From: Kitasatospora phosalacinea
GTDB taxonomy: Bacteria > Actinomycetota > Actinomycetes > Streptomycetales > Streptomycetaceae
Length of the DNA stretch: 64,000 nucleotides
Direction: 5' to 3'
Assembly: GCF_000716545.1 (NCBI RefSeq)
Contig: NZ_JNWZ01000023.1
Coordinates: 1 to 64,000, forward strand
Shown here piece by piece: positions 1 to 9,762 of this stretch. The position numbers and the translations under genes were made by a program. Every line of letters begins with the position of its first letter. Position 1 is the stretch's first letter. The notes under the pieces are model-generated. The model saw only the letters and a program-made list of their open reading frames with translations. It had not been told where the DNA came from and made no database searches.

Positions 1-79
1 CCGACGCGTCAGCGTCCTGTGGGCACTCCTGCGCGACAACCGGATCTTCACCCCCGATCCGGACGCGCAGGCAGCTTGA
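1..79 (+). CDS. C-terminal tail of an IS110-family transposase (partial)
   Basis: The window opens inside a plus-strand frame that ends with TGA at 77-79. The readable tail is about 25 residues, with a core VSVLWALLRDNRIFTP. From memory this resembles the C-terminus of Streptomyces IS110/IS116/IS902 transposases, which close with a similar VLWALLRD segment before a short Ala-rich end. The bases after the stop also resemble the usual 3' flank of these elements. IS110 enzymes are DEDD/serine transposases guided by a bridge RNA; none of those domains is visible because the gene starts outside the window. A chance open frame cannot be excluded from so short a piece. Confidence 0.55.
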   Translation, partial: RRVSVLWALLRDNRIFTPDPDAQAA

Positions 80-691
80 CTCGGTCATTGAGACTCCTCC
101 TGAGGGACGGCAGGTACAGCACGGGATGCCTCAACAGATGCGGGGGCGACGGGTGGGGGCGGGCGGGGTCGGCGTCCTGACTCCATGTTTGCCCGGCCCC
201 CGGCCCCGCCCCATCGGCGGACCGGCCTGATCCGGCGAGCGTTCCGGTGGACCCCCGCATCGGCCGATCGGTCGATGCGCGACCGCCCCCGCCCGCGTCC
301 TCCCAGCTCAGCGCCCTGCTCCGTCGGCAACAGACGAACCTCGGAACCCGGTTCGGGACGCCTCCCGAGGACCCCGGGCCACGGCGGGGCCGAGCACAGC
401 AGGACCGCACCGGCAGATCGGACCGGTTCGTGCGCCGTCGGCCCCTCCTCCGCGGTCCGTGCACGAGGGGCTCCAGAGGAGCGGAGCGCATCGACTCGTC
501 GTCGGCCGGATCCGGCGAGGGCTTCCACGGGGACGGCCCCGGCTGCTGTTCCCCCGCGGTTCCCCCAGGAGGGGGAATTCGGTGGCCGAGAATGCACCCC
601 GGGCCCGGTCTTCCCCTATGATCTGCGCGGGGGTCAAGGATTTTCGCTGGTCAGGGAGCCGGTCTAGCTGACTCGCCGTCAGCGGCCGAGG
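80..691. other. Intergenic region between IS110 tail and tRNA-Ile2, no gene recognised
   Basis: About 610 bases. Several frames stay open, as expected at this GC content, but their products are Arg/Pro/Gly-rich, match nothing I recognise and lack convincing ribosome binding sites. The part next to position 80 may be the right flank of the IS110 element. No hairpin or promoter could be assigned with confidence. Confidence 0.5.
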
Positions 692-765
<74 letters not shown>

Positions 766-1057
766 CCGACTCGACCCGCCGGGGCCGACGACGCGGTCCC
801 GGCAGCAACAGACGGCCCCTCAGGGCCGCCCCCGGCAGCATAGCCGGTCGATCACCCGTGGTGCGCGCCGGGGGCGCATCCGAGTACGCACGGTTCGCCC
901 CCCCTCCACACCGCCGACGCCGCCCCGTCGACGGGCGCCGGTCCCCGCCGATTCCCCGCCGATTCCCCGTCGCGGGCGGCGCGACGGCGGTGGCGGGCCG
1001 CCCGCCGACGGGTGAGGCTGGACCCCTGATCGGCGCGAGCGGGAGCGGGTGGCCGGG

Positions 1058-1513
1058 ATGGAGCGGTCCTTGGGTGCGATGGTGCGGGCGGTGTCCCCGG
1101 CCGCCGCGGCGGCCGGCTCCAGCCGTGCGCGACCGCTCGCGGCACTCGGCGAACACCGGGGCACCACTCGCGCCTCCGGCACGGTGTCCGCCCCCGGCGA
1201 CCGGGACGGTGACACCCCGTCGGGCGTCCGGCCGATCGACGCGGCGCCCGGCGCCCCGGGCGGGGGCGCGGCCTTCGCGGCCGTGCGGCCGCGGAGCGGG
1301 CGGCAGGTGCGGGCGGTGCCGGGCGCTGACCGGCTCGGCGCCGATCAGGGCCGGACGCTGGCGGCGCGGGCCGCCGGGCACCCGGGCGGCGCCGGGCGAC
1401 TGATCACCGGCGGCACCTCCAGGACCCGCGCCGGCACCTCCCACGGCGGCTGCTCCGGCTACTTCGGCGAACCGGTGCGGGCGCTCCGCGCGCAGGCGCC
1501 CGACGGCTCGTGA
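1058..1513 (+). CDS. Hypothetical protein, possible decayed trypsin-like protease
   Basis: Open frame of about 151 residues with nearly all third positions G or C, especially from about 1260 to its stop, so it is probably coding or recently was. I took the ATG at 1058, which has GGGAG about 12 bases upstream; a GTG at 1049 is in frame but too close. The protein is rich in Ala, Gly and Arg. Its end, GGCSGYFGEPVRALRAQ, resembles the C-terminal GGTTYFQPVTEAL segment of streptogrisin-type secreted proteases, but no catalytic triad or signal peptide is present. It lies 161 bases upstream of an intact protease gene on the same strand. It may be a remnant or a spurious frame. Confidence 0.3.
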   Translation: MERSLGAMVRAVSPAAAAAGSSRARPLAALGEHRGTTRASGTVSAPGDRDGDTPSGVRPIDAAPGAPGGGAAFAAVRPRSGRQVRAVPGADRLGADQGRTLAARAAGHPGGAGRLITGGTSRTRAGTSHGGCSGYFGEPVRALRAQAPDGS

Positions 1514-1674
1514 CTCCGCGTCAGCGCCCCCGCCGGGCCCTGCACCGGGCCTTCCCCCGGCCGCTCGCGAACGGCCGGGGGAAGGTGGTTGCCCGGCCCG
1601 CGCGGGCCCTGGTAGATCTTGCTGCGACCGCCGTCCGGCACCCCGGGCGGGCCGCCGAACGGAAGCGAGCACCG

Positions 1675-2448
1675 GTGCCGCGCACCACCCCCGGGCCGGG
1701 CCGCCCGCTCCGGGCCACCGCAGCCGCCGCGGCCGCCGCGCTGGCCCTGCTGCCGGCCGTGGCCGGCTGCGGCTCCACCGGGCGGGCCAGCGGCGCGCCG
1801 GAGCGGGCCGCCGCCGCCCCCGCTCCGGCCGGGACGGCCGCCGACCGGATCGGCGCGCTGTTCGTCGGCGGCCCCGACGGCGCCCGGGCCTGCACCGCCG
1901 GGGTGGTGCACAGCCCCGGCCGGAACCTGCTGGTCACCGCCGCCCACTGCGCGGCGCCCGACGGCGTCCGGCTGGGCGGCCTGGTGTTCGCCCCCGGCTA
2001 CCGGGACGGCCTGGCCCCGCACGGCGTCTGGCAGGTCACCGGGATCACCGTCGCCCCCGGCTGGGAGAACGGGCAGGCCGAGGACGACGACGTCGCCTTC
2101 CTCGCCGTCGCCCCGCTCGAGGGTCGGCAGGTCGAGGACGCGGTCGGTGCCGACGCGTTCGCCGCCGGCCTCGTCCCCGGGCAGGAGGTCACCGTCACCG
2201 GCTACCCCAACGAGGCCGACGCCCCGATCACCTGCCGGGCCCGCACCGCCGCGCACGGCCCCACCCAGCAGCGCTTCGACTGCGCCGGGTTCACCAACGG
2301 CACCAGCGGCAGCCCGTGGGTCACCGACGCGGGCCAGGTGACCGGGGTGATAGGGGGTTACCAGGAGGGCGGCGACACCGCCGACACCTCGTACAGCGTG
2401 GTCTTCGACGCGCACGTCGCCGACCTGTACCGGCGGGCCGCCGGCTGA
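1675..2448 (+). CDS. Trypsin-like serine protease, predicted lipoprotein
   Basis: Predicted exported S1/V8-type endopeptidase of about 257 residues. I chose the GTG at 1675, with GGAAG nine bases upstream, because it places a classic lipoprotein signal at the N-terminus: Arg residues, a hydrophobic Ala/Leu stretch, then LPAVAGC with the lipidated Cys near residue 32. A longer reading would bury that signal. All triad regions are visible: VTAAHC (His, about residue 91), a DDDVAFLAV segment (Asp) and NGTSGSPW carrying the nucleophilic Ser. Cys pairs fit disulfides formed outside the cell. The substrate is unknown. A strong hairpin terminator follows, so it looks monocistronic. Confidence 0.85.
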   Translation: MPRTTPGPGRPLRATAAAAAAALALLPAVAGCGSTGRASGAPERAAAAPAPAGTAADRIGALFVGGPDGARACTAGVVHSPGRNLLVTAAHCAAPDGVRLGGLVFAPGYRDGLAPHGVWQVTGITVAPGWENGQAEDDDVAFLAVAPLEGRQVEDAVGADAFAAGLVPGQEVTVTGYPNEADAPITCRARTAAHGPTQQRFDCAGFTNGTSGSPWVTDAGQVTGVIGGYQEGGDTADTSYSVVFDAHVADLYRRAAG

Positions 2449-2498
2449 GGGTGCCGGGCCGGGACGGGGCGCGGGGCAGCGCGGGCGGGAAAACACGG

Positions 2499-2523
2499 AG
2501 GCCCCCGGCAGGGCCGGGGGCCT
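2499..2523 (+). terminator. Rho-independent-type terminator after the protease gene
   Basis: A perfect 11-bp GC stem (2499-2509 pairing with 2513-2523) closes on a three-base AGG loop and is followed by TCGCTCT. It lies 50 bases after the protease stop and before the opposing tRNA-Asn genes, so it probably serves both directions. Confidence 0.8.
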
Positions 2524-2558
2524 TCGCTCTGTACCGATCACCGCGACTTCCGGTGAAG

Positions 2559-2631
2559 CTCCCCCAATTGGACTCGAACCAATAACCTGCCGATTAACAG
2601 TCGGCTGCTCTGCCAATTGAGCTATGGGGGA
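2559..2631 (-). tRNA. tRNA-Asn (GUU), downstream copy of a tandem pair
   Basis: A 73-nt cloverleaf on the minus strand: acceptor TCCCCCA/TGGGGGA, D-stem GCTC/GAGC, anticodon stem GCCGA/TCGGC with loop CTGTTAA giving anticodon GUU, and a GGTTCGAGTCC T-arm. The discriminator is G and no CCA is encoded. It sits five bases downstream of a second tRNA-Asn with the same body, so the two are almost certainly co-transcribed. Confidence 0.97.
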
Positions 2632-2636
2632 CCGCG

Positions 2637-2709
2637 CTCCTCCAATTGGACTCGAACCAATAACCTGCCGATTAACAGTCGGCTGCTCTGCCAATTGAGC
2701 TATGGAGGA
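2637..2709 (-). tRNA. tRNA-Asn (GUU), upstream copy of a tandem pair
   Basis: Same fold and anticodon (GUU) as the neighbouring copy. The only differences are in the acceptor stem, TCCTCCA/TGGAGGA instead of TCCCCCA/TGGGGGA: a compensatory C-G to T-A change that keeps pairing, so both copies should be functional. No CCA is encoded. Confidence 0.97.
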
Positions 2710-3020
2710 TCGTACTTCCGCCACGACCGCCCCGGTGTCCGGATCGCTCCAGGCCTGCGGCGCTCGCTGCGGGACATACATTAGCGCACTCAGGGGGGTG
2801 TTCCGCCAATCGCTTTGCCCGGCCCCCTCCCCCACCTCGGGCGCCTCCCGGCGGCGGCCGGGCCCGGCGCGCCCCGCGCGCGCCCCGGGGTGCGGACGGG
2901 GATGCTGGTGCACGGCGGCTCCGGCCGGTCCGGACCCGCCACCGGCAGGGCGGTTCACGACCCGGTCGGACGGGTAGACGCGGCACACAATCGCGCGGCG
3001 ACGAAGGGTGGTACCCAGGC
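2710..3020. other. Intergenic region, promoter DNA for tRNA-Asn (minus) and YtxH gene (plus)
   Basis: About 310 bases between divergent transcription units. It must hold the promoters of the tRNA pair and of the YtxH-type gene. I could not match a -35/-10 pair with normal spacing on either strand and see no coding frame. Confidence 0.5.
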
Positions 3021-3314
3021 ATGTGGAAGGTGTCGTTGATCGTGGGCCTCGGGATCGGGTACGTCCTCGGTACCCGGGCCGGGCGCGAACGGTACGAGCA
3101 GCTGGCCGGCGCGGCCCGGCACGTGCGGGAGAACCCGCGGGTGCAGGACGCGGCGGAGAAGGCCAAGCAGCAGGCGGGCGCGGTCGCCGGGAAGGCCGCC
3201 GGGGCGGTCGCCGACAAGGTCGGCGAGAAGCTGCCGAACGCGCTGACCGAGCGCGTCCCGTACTTCGCCAAGCAGCACGGCGAGGACGACGGCTGGGGCA
3301 CCGTCCGCCCCTGA
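3021..3314 (+). CDS. YtxH-like small membrane-associated protein
   Basis: A 97-residue protein. It starts with a short hydrophobic segment (SLIVGLGIGYVLGTRAG) that could be a single N-terminal membrane anchor, followed by a charged, Ala/Lys-rich helix of about 70 residues suited to coiled-coil formation. This is the layout of the YtxH-like family, whose members are general-stress or envelope-associated proteins of unknown biochemistry. The ATG has an AAGGG-like site about a dozen bases upstream. A strong hairpin starts five bases past the stop, so the gene is probably monocistronic. Confidence 0.75.
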   Translation: MWKVSLIVGLGIGYVLGTRAGRERYEQLAGAARHVRENPRVQDAAEKAKQQAGAVAGKAAGAVADKVGEKLPNALTERVPYFAKQHGEDDGWGTVRP

Positions 3315-3318
3315 GCCG

Positions 3319-3344
3319 GTCCGCCCCGCCGGGCCGGGGCGGAC
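3319..3344 (+). terminator. Hairpin terminator after the YtxH-like gene
   Basis: A perfect 10-bp stem (3319-3328 with 3335-3344) around a CCGGGC loop begins immediately after the stop codon. There is no T-tract, as is common in streptomycetes. Confidence 0.7.
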
Positions 3345-3434
3345 GGTCGCCGGACGGGGTGGTTCCGGTACCGACTGGGCAACACTTGCGGCAGTCGGGC
3401 CCGCCCCGGCCGTCGACTGCGGCATGATCTCGGC

Positions 3435-4874
3435 ATGGCCATCGTCGCGGGCATCGACAGCTCCACCACTCGCACCCGGATCGTCGCGTGCGACGCCGAC
3501 ACCGGCGCCGTGCTCCGGCAGGGCCGGGCCCCGCATCCGCTGCCCGAGGGCGAGGACGCCCGGAGCACCGAGGTCGACCCGCAGAACTGGCTGCACTCGC
3601 TGGGTGACGCCGCCGCCGGGGGCCTGCTGGAGGGCGTCCGGGCGATCGGGGCGTCCGCGCAGCAGCACGGCCTGATCGGGCTGGACGCCGGCGGCGTGCT
3701 GGTGCGGCCCGCACTGCTGTGGAACGACCCCCGCTCGGCGGGTTCGGCGGCCGCGCTGCTGGACGCGCTGGGCGGGCCGCAGCCCTGGGCGGAGGCGATC
3801 GGCGCGGTGCCGGGGCCCACGTACACCATCGCCAAGCTGCGCTGGCTGGCCGAGTTCGAGCCGGTGTCGGCGCAGCGGATCGCCGAGGTGCTGCTGCCGC
3901 ACGACTGGCTGGTCTCCCAGCTGCTGGGCGGCCCCAAGCGGCGCACCACGGACCGCGGCGACGCCTCCGGCACCGGCTACTGGTCGCCGGTCACCGGCGA
4001 GTACCGGCAGGACCTGATCAAGCTGGCGCTCGGCCACGAGCTGGCCGTCCCGGACGTGCTCGGTCCGGCCGAGCCCGCCGGGCACACCCCCGAAGGGCTG
4101 CTGATCTCGGCCGGTACCGGGGAGAACATGGCGGCCTCGCTCGGCCTGGGCCTGGGCCTGGGCGACGCGGTGGTGTCGCTGGGCGGCAACGGGACGATCT
4201 TCGCGGTGCACGACCGGGCGGTGGTCGACCCGTCCGGCCTGGTCTCCTCGTTCGCGGACGCCACCGGCCGGCACCTGCCGATGGTGGCCACCTTGAACGC
4301 GGCGCAGGTGCTGCGCTCCACGGCCGCGCTGCTCGGCACCGACCTGGCCGGCCTGTCCGAGCTGGCCCTGCAGTCCTCGCCCGGCGCGTACGGCATGGTG
4401 TTCCTGCCGTACCTGGACGGCGAGCGGACGCCGAAGCTGCCGCACGCGGCGGGCACCCTGACCGGGCTGCGGGCCGAGTCGATGGCGCCGCAGCACGTGG
4501 CGCGGGCCGCCGTCGAGGGCATGCTGTGCAACCTGGCGGAGGCGCTGGACGTGCTGCGCGGCCACGGGGTGGCGGTGAACCGGGTGTTCCTGCTCGGGAC
4601 GGCCGGGCGGCTGCCCGCCGTGCGGCAGATCGCGCCGCAGTTGTTCGGGCTGCCCGTGGTGGTGCCCCCGCCGGGCGGCGACCACGCGGCGCGCGGCGCG
4701 GCCCGGCAGGCCGCCTGGGCGCTCGCCGGGACGCCGGAGCCCCCGCACTGGGAGCTGCCCGACCTGGCGGTGCTCGCCCCCGAGCAGGAGCACGACCTGG
4801 CGGTCGGCAGCGCGGTGCGCCAGCAGTTCGCGGCGCTGCGCGAGCAGTACCACCCGGAGACCGCCGCCTCCTGA
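3435..4874 (+). CDS. xylB: FGGY-family carbohydrate kinase, probably xylulokinase
   Basis: A 479-residue cytoplasmic sugar kinase, the usual length for FGGY kinases. The N-terminal phosphate loop (VAGIDSSTTRTRIVACD), the SAQQHGLIGLD segment and ALLWNDPRS are in order in the first domain; a second actin-like domain carries SLGGNGTIFAV and FLPYLDGERTPKLP. These match xylulokinase, which phosphorylates D-xylulose with ATP to feed the pentose phosphate pathway. No xylA or sugar transporter lies beside it, so the substrate is inferred from family resemblance only; another pentulose or polyol is possible. The start has almost no Shine-Dalgarno sequence, so a very short leader is possible. Confidence 0.75.
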   Translation: MAIVAGIDSSTTRTRIVACDADTGAVLRQGRAPHPLPEGEDARSTEVDPQNWLHSLGDAAAGGLLEGVRAIGASAQQHGLIGLDAGGVLVRPALLWNDPRSAGSAAALLDALGGPQPWAEAIGAVPGPTYTIAKLRWLAEFEPVSAQRIAEVLLPHDWLVSQLLGGPKRRTTDRGDASGTGYWSPVTGEYRQDLIKLALGHELAVPDVLGPAEPAGHTPEGLLISAGTGENMAASLGLGLGLGDAVVSLGGNGTIFAVHDRAVVDPSGLVSSFADATGRHLPMVATLNAAQVLRSTAALLGTDLAGLSELALQSSPGAYGMVFLPYLDGERTPKLPHAAGTLTGLRAESMAPQHVARAAVEGMLCNLAEALDVLRGHGVAVNRVFLLGTAGRLPAVRQIAPQLFGLPVVVPPPGGDHAARGAARQAAWALAGTPEPPHWELPDLAVLAPEQEHDLAVGSAVRQQFAALREQYHPETAAS

Positions 4875-4962
4875 CCCTCCGTGCCCCCGCGCGCGGGTGC
4901 GCGTGCGGGAGCCCCGGCCCGGTGCCACCGTGGAGGTTCCACGAGTGGAGGGACGTTCCGCC

Positions 4963-6369
4963 ATGGCGTTGCACAAGGGCAAGAAGGACGAGGAGAAGCG
5001 GCTGCCGTTCAGCCCGCTGCACGTACTGACCGATCCGCTGGGCGCGATGCAGCAGGCCCCGGCGCTGCACCAGCTGCCCCGGGTGCCGGTCCCGCCGCCC
5101 GTCGCCTACCAGCTGATCCACGACGAGCTGATGCTCGACGGCAACGCCAAGCTCAACCTGGCGACCTTCGTCACCACCCAGATGGACGAGTACGCGGACC
5201 GGCTGATGTCCGAGTGCCGCGACAAGAACATGATCGACAAGGACGAGTACCCGCAGACCGCCGAACTGGAGCGGCGCTGCGTGGCGATCCTCGCCGACCT
5301 GTGGCACGCGCCCGACCCGGCCGCGGCGGTGGGCTGCTCGACCACCGGGTCCAGCGAGGCGTGCATGCTCGCCGGCATGGCGCTCAAGCGGCGCTGGATG
5401 GCCCGCAACGCCGACCGGTACGCGGCCGGGGCGCGGCCGAACCTGGTGATGGGCGTCAACGTGCAGGTCTGCTGGGAGAAGTTCTGCAACTTCTGGGAGG
5501 TCGAGGCGCGGCTGGTCCCGATGGAGGGCGAGCGCTTCCACCTGGACGCCGAGCAGGCGGTCGCGCACTGCGACGAGAACACCATCGGCGTGGTCGGCAT
5601 CCTCGGCTCCACCTTCGACGGCTCGTACGAGCCGATCGCCGAGATCTGCGCCGCCCTGGACGACCTCCAGCAGCGCACCGGGCTGGACGTGCCGGTGCAC
5701 GTGGACGGGGCGTCCGGCGGCATGGTCGCGCCGTTCCTGGACCCGGACCTGCTGTGGGACTTCCGGCTGCCCCGGGTGGCCTCGATCAACACCAGCGGCC
5801 ACAAGTACGGCCTGGTGTACCCCGGCGTCGGCTGGGCGCTGTGGCGGGACGGCGCGGCGCTGCCCGAGGAGCTGGTGTTCAAGGTCAACTACCTGGGCGG
5901 CGAGATGCCGACCTTCGCGCTGAACTTCTCCCGGCCGGGCGCGGAGGTGGTCGCCCAGTACTACGCGTTCCTGCGGCTCGGGTTCGCCGGGTTCCACGCG
6001 ATCCAGCAGGCCTGCCGGGACGTCGCCGGGTACCTGGCGACGGAGGTCGAGAAGCTCGGGCCGTTCCGGCTGATCACCAGGGGCGACCAGCTGCCGGTGT
6101 TCGCGTTCACCACCGCCGACGACTGCCCGTTCGACGTGTTCGACGTCTCCCGGCGGCTGCGCGAGCGCGGCTGGCAGGTGCCCGCGTACACCTTCCCGGA
6201 GAACCGGACCGACCTGGCGGTGCTGCGGGTGGTCTGTCGCAACGGGTTCACCCGGGACCTGGCGGACCTGCTGCTGGCCGACCTGCGGCGGCTGCTGCCC
6301 GAGCTGCAGCGCCAGCCCGCACCGCTCAGCGAGCTGGGGATGCCCAAGAGCAGCGGGTTCCACCACTGA
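4963..6369 (+). CDS. gadB: Glutamate decarboxylase (PLP-dependent)
   Basis: Converts L-glutamate to GABA and CO2 using pyridoxal phosphate. I start at the ATG at 4963, ten bases after GGAGGG, giving 468 residues, close to the 466 of E. coli GadB; a longer in-frame start at 4897 is less likely. The group II decarboxylase signatures are clear: GCSTTGSSEACMLAG in the cofactor domain, HVDGASGGMVAPF with the cofactor Asp, and SINTSGHKYGLVYPG with the Schiff-base Lys. The C-terminus ends SGFHH, recalling the GadB autoinhibitory tail. No glutamate/GABA antiporter is adjacent, so a role in acid resistance is not shown here; it may serve GABA-shunt metabolism. Confidence 0.93.
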   Translation: MALHKGKKDEEKRLPFSPLHVLTDPLGAMQQAPALHQLPRVPVPPPVAYQLIHDELMLDGNAKLNLATFVTTQMDEYADRLMSECRDKNMIDKDEYPQTAELERRCVAILADLWHAPDPAAAVGCSTTGSSEACMLAGMALKRRWMARNADRYAAGARPNLVMGVNVQVCWEKFCNFWEVEARLVPMEGERFHLDAEQAVAHCDENTIGVVGILGSTFDGSYEPIAEICAALDDLQQRTGLDVPVHVDGASGGMVAPFLDPDLLWDFRLPRVASINTSGHKYGLVYPGVGWALWRDGAALPEELVFKVNYLGGEMPTFALNFSRPGAEVVAQYYAFLRLGFAGFHAIQQACRDVAGYLATEVEKLGPFRLITRGDQLPVFAFTTADDCPFDVFDVSRRLRERGWQVPAYTFPENRTDLAVLRVVCRNGFTRDLADLLLADLRRLLPELQRQPAPLSELGMPKSSGFHH

Positions 6370-6373
6370 CCCG

Positions 6374-6404
6374 CCGCCGGCCCGCCGACCCGGGGGCCGG
6401 GCGG
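6374..6404. terminator. Imperfect hairpin between convergent gadB and hrdA
   Basis: A GC-rich stem (6374-6383 with 6394-6404, one bulged base) fills the short gap between two converging genes, as expected of a bidirectional terminator. Confidence 0.5.
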
Positions 6405-6415
6405 TGCTCCGCGGC

Positions 6416-7630
<1,215 letters not shown>

Positions 7631-7807
7631 GGGCATCCCTCCGGGGGCCGCGCGCGGCCTGGGGGTTGCCGCGCCACACCCCAGGGGATACCCAGCCCGG
7701 CGGGCCCGGGCACCTGCGAGCGGCCCCGAGGTGACCGGGCGGCACCCGGCGGGCCTGCGGGTGCCGGGAGTTGACGACGGGTCGGGAACCGGCGGGGACC
7801 GGTCGGG

Positions 7808-9724
7808 TCAGAGCGCGGCGGCGCCGCGGGAGCGGAGCTGCTGCCCGTACTGCTGCAGGGCCCACAGTTCGCTCTGCACCGGGTGCTGCTCCTCGGCGGT
7901 GGCGCGGTCGCCGAGCCGGCGCAGGTGGGCGCGGACCTCGTCGATCCGGCGGTCCACGGCCTGCAGGCGCAGTTTGACCAGGAACTCGCCCGCGTAGACC
8001 TGGTCGGCCTTGCGGCGGGAGCGGATCGGTTCGACGGTCAGCTCGGTGACCAGGCCGCGCACCTGGTCGTCCGGGCTGGCCTCGCGGACGGCGGCGGTGA
8101 AGTCGGGCAGGCTCGCGCCGTACGCGGTGCCGCCGGCCTGGCCGATGGCGCGGCGGACGGCCCGGTACGGCGGGGTGGGGAACTCGTCCTCGCCGTACTG
8201 GTCGAAGGCCGGGCTGACCAGGTCGGGGTGCTGGAGGGCGAGCTTGAGCAGTTCGCGCTCCACGAACTGGGCCGGGTCGCGCGGGTTGAGCCGGAAGACC
8301 GGTCGCTCGGGGCGGGCCGGCGGCTGGGCGGCGTCGGGGCGGCGCAGCGTGCGCTGCTGGCCGTTCTGCTGGTTCTCGCGCTGCCAGCGGGCCAGCTGGG
8401 CGATCCGGTTGACCACGAAGCGCTCGTCCAGGATGCCGACCATGCCGGCCAGTTGGACGGCGTACTCGTGCTGGATCGAGCGGTCCTTGATCTTGACGAT
8501 GATCCCGGCGGCCTCTTCGAGCGCGGCGGCGCGGCCCTCCGCGGTGTCCACCCGGTGGCGGGCGACGGCCGAGCGGAGCGCGAACTCGAACAGCGGGACG
8601 GGGTTGTCCACCAGGGTGCGGACCGCCTCGTCGCCCTGGGCCAGGCGCAGTTCGCACGGGTCCATGCCGCCGGGGGTGATGGCGATGGAGGTGCGGGCGG
8701 CGAACTTCTGGTCGTCCTCGAAGGCGCGCAGCGCGGCCTTCTGGCCGGCCGCGTCGCCGTCGAAGGTGAAGACCGTCTCGCCGCGGTACCCCGCGGTGGA
8801 GGTGGTGTCCATCAGCAGCCGACGGATGATCTTGATGTGGTCCTCGCCGAAGGCGGTGCCGCAGGTGGCCACCGCCGTGGTGACGCCCGCCAGGTGACAG
8901 GCCATCACGTCGGTGTAGCCCTCGACCACTACCGCCCGGCCGGACTTGGCGATCTCCTTGCGGGCCAGGTCGATGCCGTACAGGACGTTCGACTTCTTGT
9001 AGATCGGCGTCTCGGGGGTGTTCAGGTACTTCGGGCCGTTGTCGTCCTCGCGCAGCCGGCGCGCGCCGAAGCCGACCACGTCGCCCGAGCTGTCCCGGAT
9101 CGGCCAGACCAGGCGGCCCCGGAAGCGGTCGATCAGGCCGCCGCGCTGGCCCTGCGAGGCCAGGCCGCCCACCGAGATCTCCTTGTCGGTGAAACCGCGG
9201 CCGCGCAGGAAGCGCACCAGGTGCTCCCAGCCGACCGGGGCGTAGCCCACCCCGAAGTGCTTGGCGGCGGCCTCGTCGAAGCCGCGCTCGGCCAGGAAGC
9301 GGCGGCCGATCTCCGCCTCGGGCGTGGCCAGTTGCTCCTGGAACCAGGCGGCGGCCACCTTGTGCGCCTCGATCAGCCTGGTCCGCTCGCCCTGCTGGTG
9401 GCGCGGGCTGTAGCCGCCCTCCTCGTAGCGCAGGGTGACGCCCGCCTGGGCGGCCATCCGCTCGACCGCCTCCGCGAACGAGCAGTGCTCGATCTTCATC
9501 AGGAAGGTGATCGTGTCGCCGGACTCGCCGCAGCCGAAGCAGTGGAAGACGCCCTTGCCCGGGTGCACGTAGAAGGAGGCCGACTTCTCGTCGTGGAACG
9601 GGCAGACGCCCTTCAGCTGCGCGCCGCCGCCGGCCGCCAGCTGCACGTAGTCACCGACCACGGCGTCGATCGGCAGGGCGGCACGCACCGCCTGCACATC
9701 CTCGTCCCTGATCCGACCGGCCAC
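7808..9724 (-). CDS. dnaG: DNA primase
   Basis: Synthesises RNA primers for chromosome replication, partnering the replicative helicase. The protein has 638 residues. The N-terminal CHC2 zinc finger is intact (CPFHDEKSASFYVHPGKG then HCFGC), followed by the primase core with TOPRIM motifs VVVEGYTDVMACHLAG and TFDGDAAGQKAA, and a C-terminal helicase-interaction region. A GTG start is used. It begins 38 bases after dgt on the same strand and precedes the sigma-factor gene, so the order dgt-dnaG-sigma resembles a macromolecular-synthesis operon. Expression is probably coupled to dgt. Confidence 0.97.
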   Translation of the reverse strand: MAGRIRDEDVQAVRAALPIDAVVGDYVQLAAGGGAQLKGVCPFHDEKSASFYVHPGKGVFHCFGCGESGDTITFLMKIEHCSFAEAVERMAAQAGVTLRYEEGGYSPRHQQGERTRLIEAHKVAAAWFQEQLATPEAEIGRRFLAERGFDEAAAKHFGVGYAPVGWEHLVRFLRGRGFTDKEISVGGLASQGQRGGLIDRFRGRLVWPIRDSSGDVVGFGARRLREDDNGPKYLNTPETPIYKKSNVLYGIDLARKEIAKSGRAVVVEGYTDVMACHLAGVTTAVATCGTAFGEDHIKIIRRLLMDTTSTAGYRGETVFTFDGDAAGQKAALRAFEDDQKFAARTSIAITPGGMDPCELRLAQGDEAVRTLVDNPVPLFEFALRSAVARHRVDTAEGRAAALEEAAGIIVKIKDRSIQHEYAVQLAGMVGILDERFVVNRIAQLARWQRENQQNGQQRTLRRPDAAQPPARPERPVFRLNPRDPAQFVERELLKLALQHPDLVSPAFDQYGEDEFPTPPYRAVRRAIGQAGGTAYGASLPDFTAAVREASPDDQVRGLVTELTVEPIRSRRKADQVYAGEFLVKLRLQAVDRRIDEVRAHLRRLGDRATAEEQHPVQSELWALQQYGQQLRSRGAAAL

Positions 9725-9762
9725 CGGGGAAGTCTACGGGAGCGGGTGCGACAGTCCGGGCG

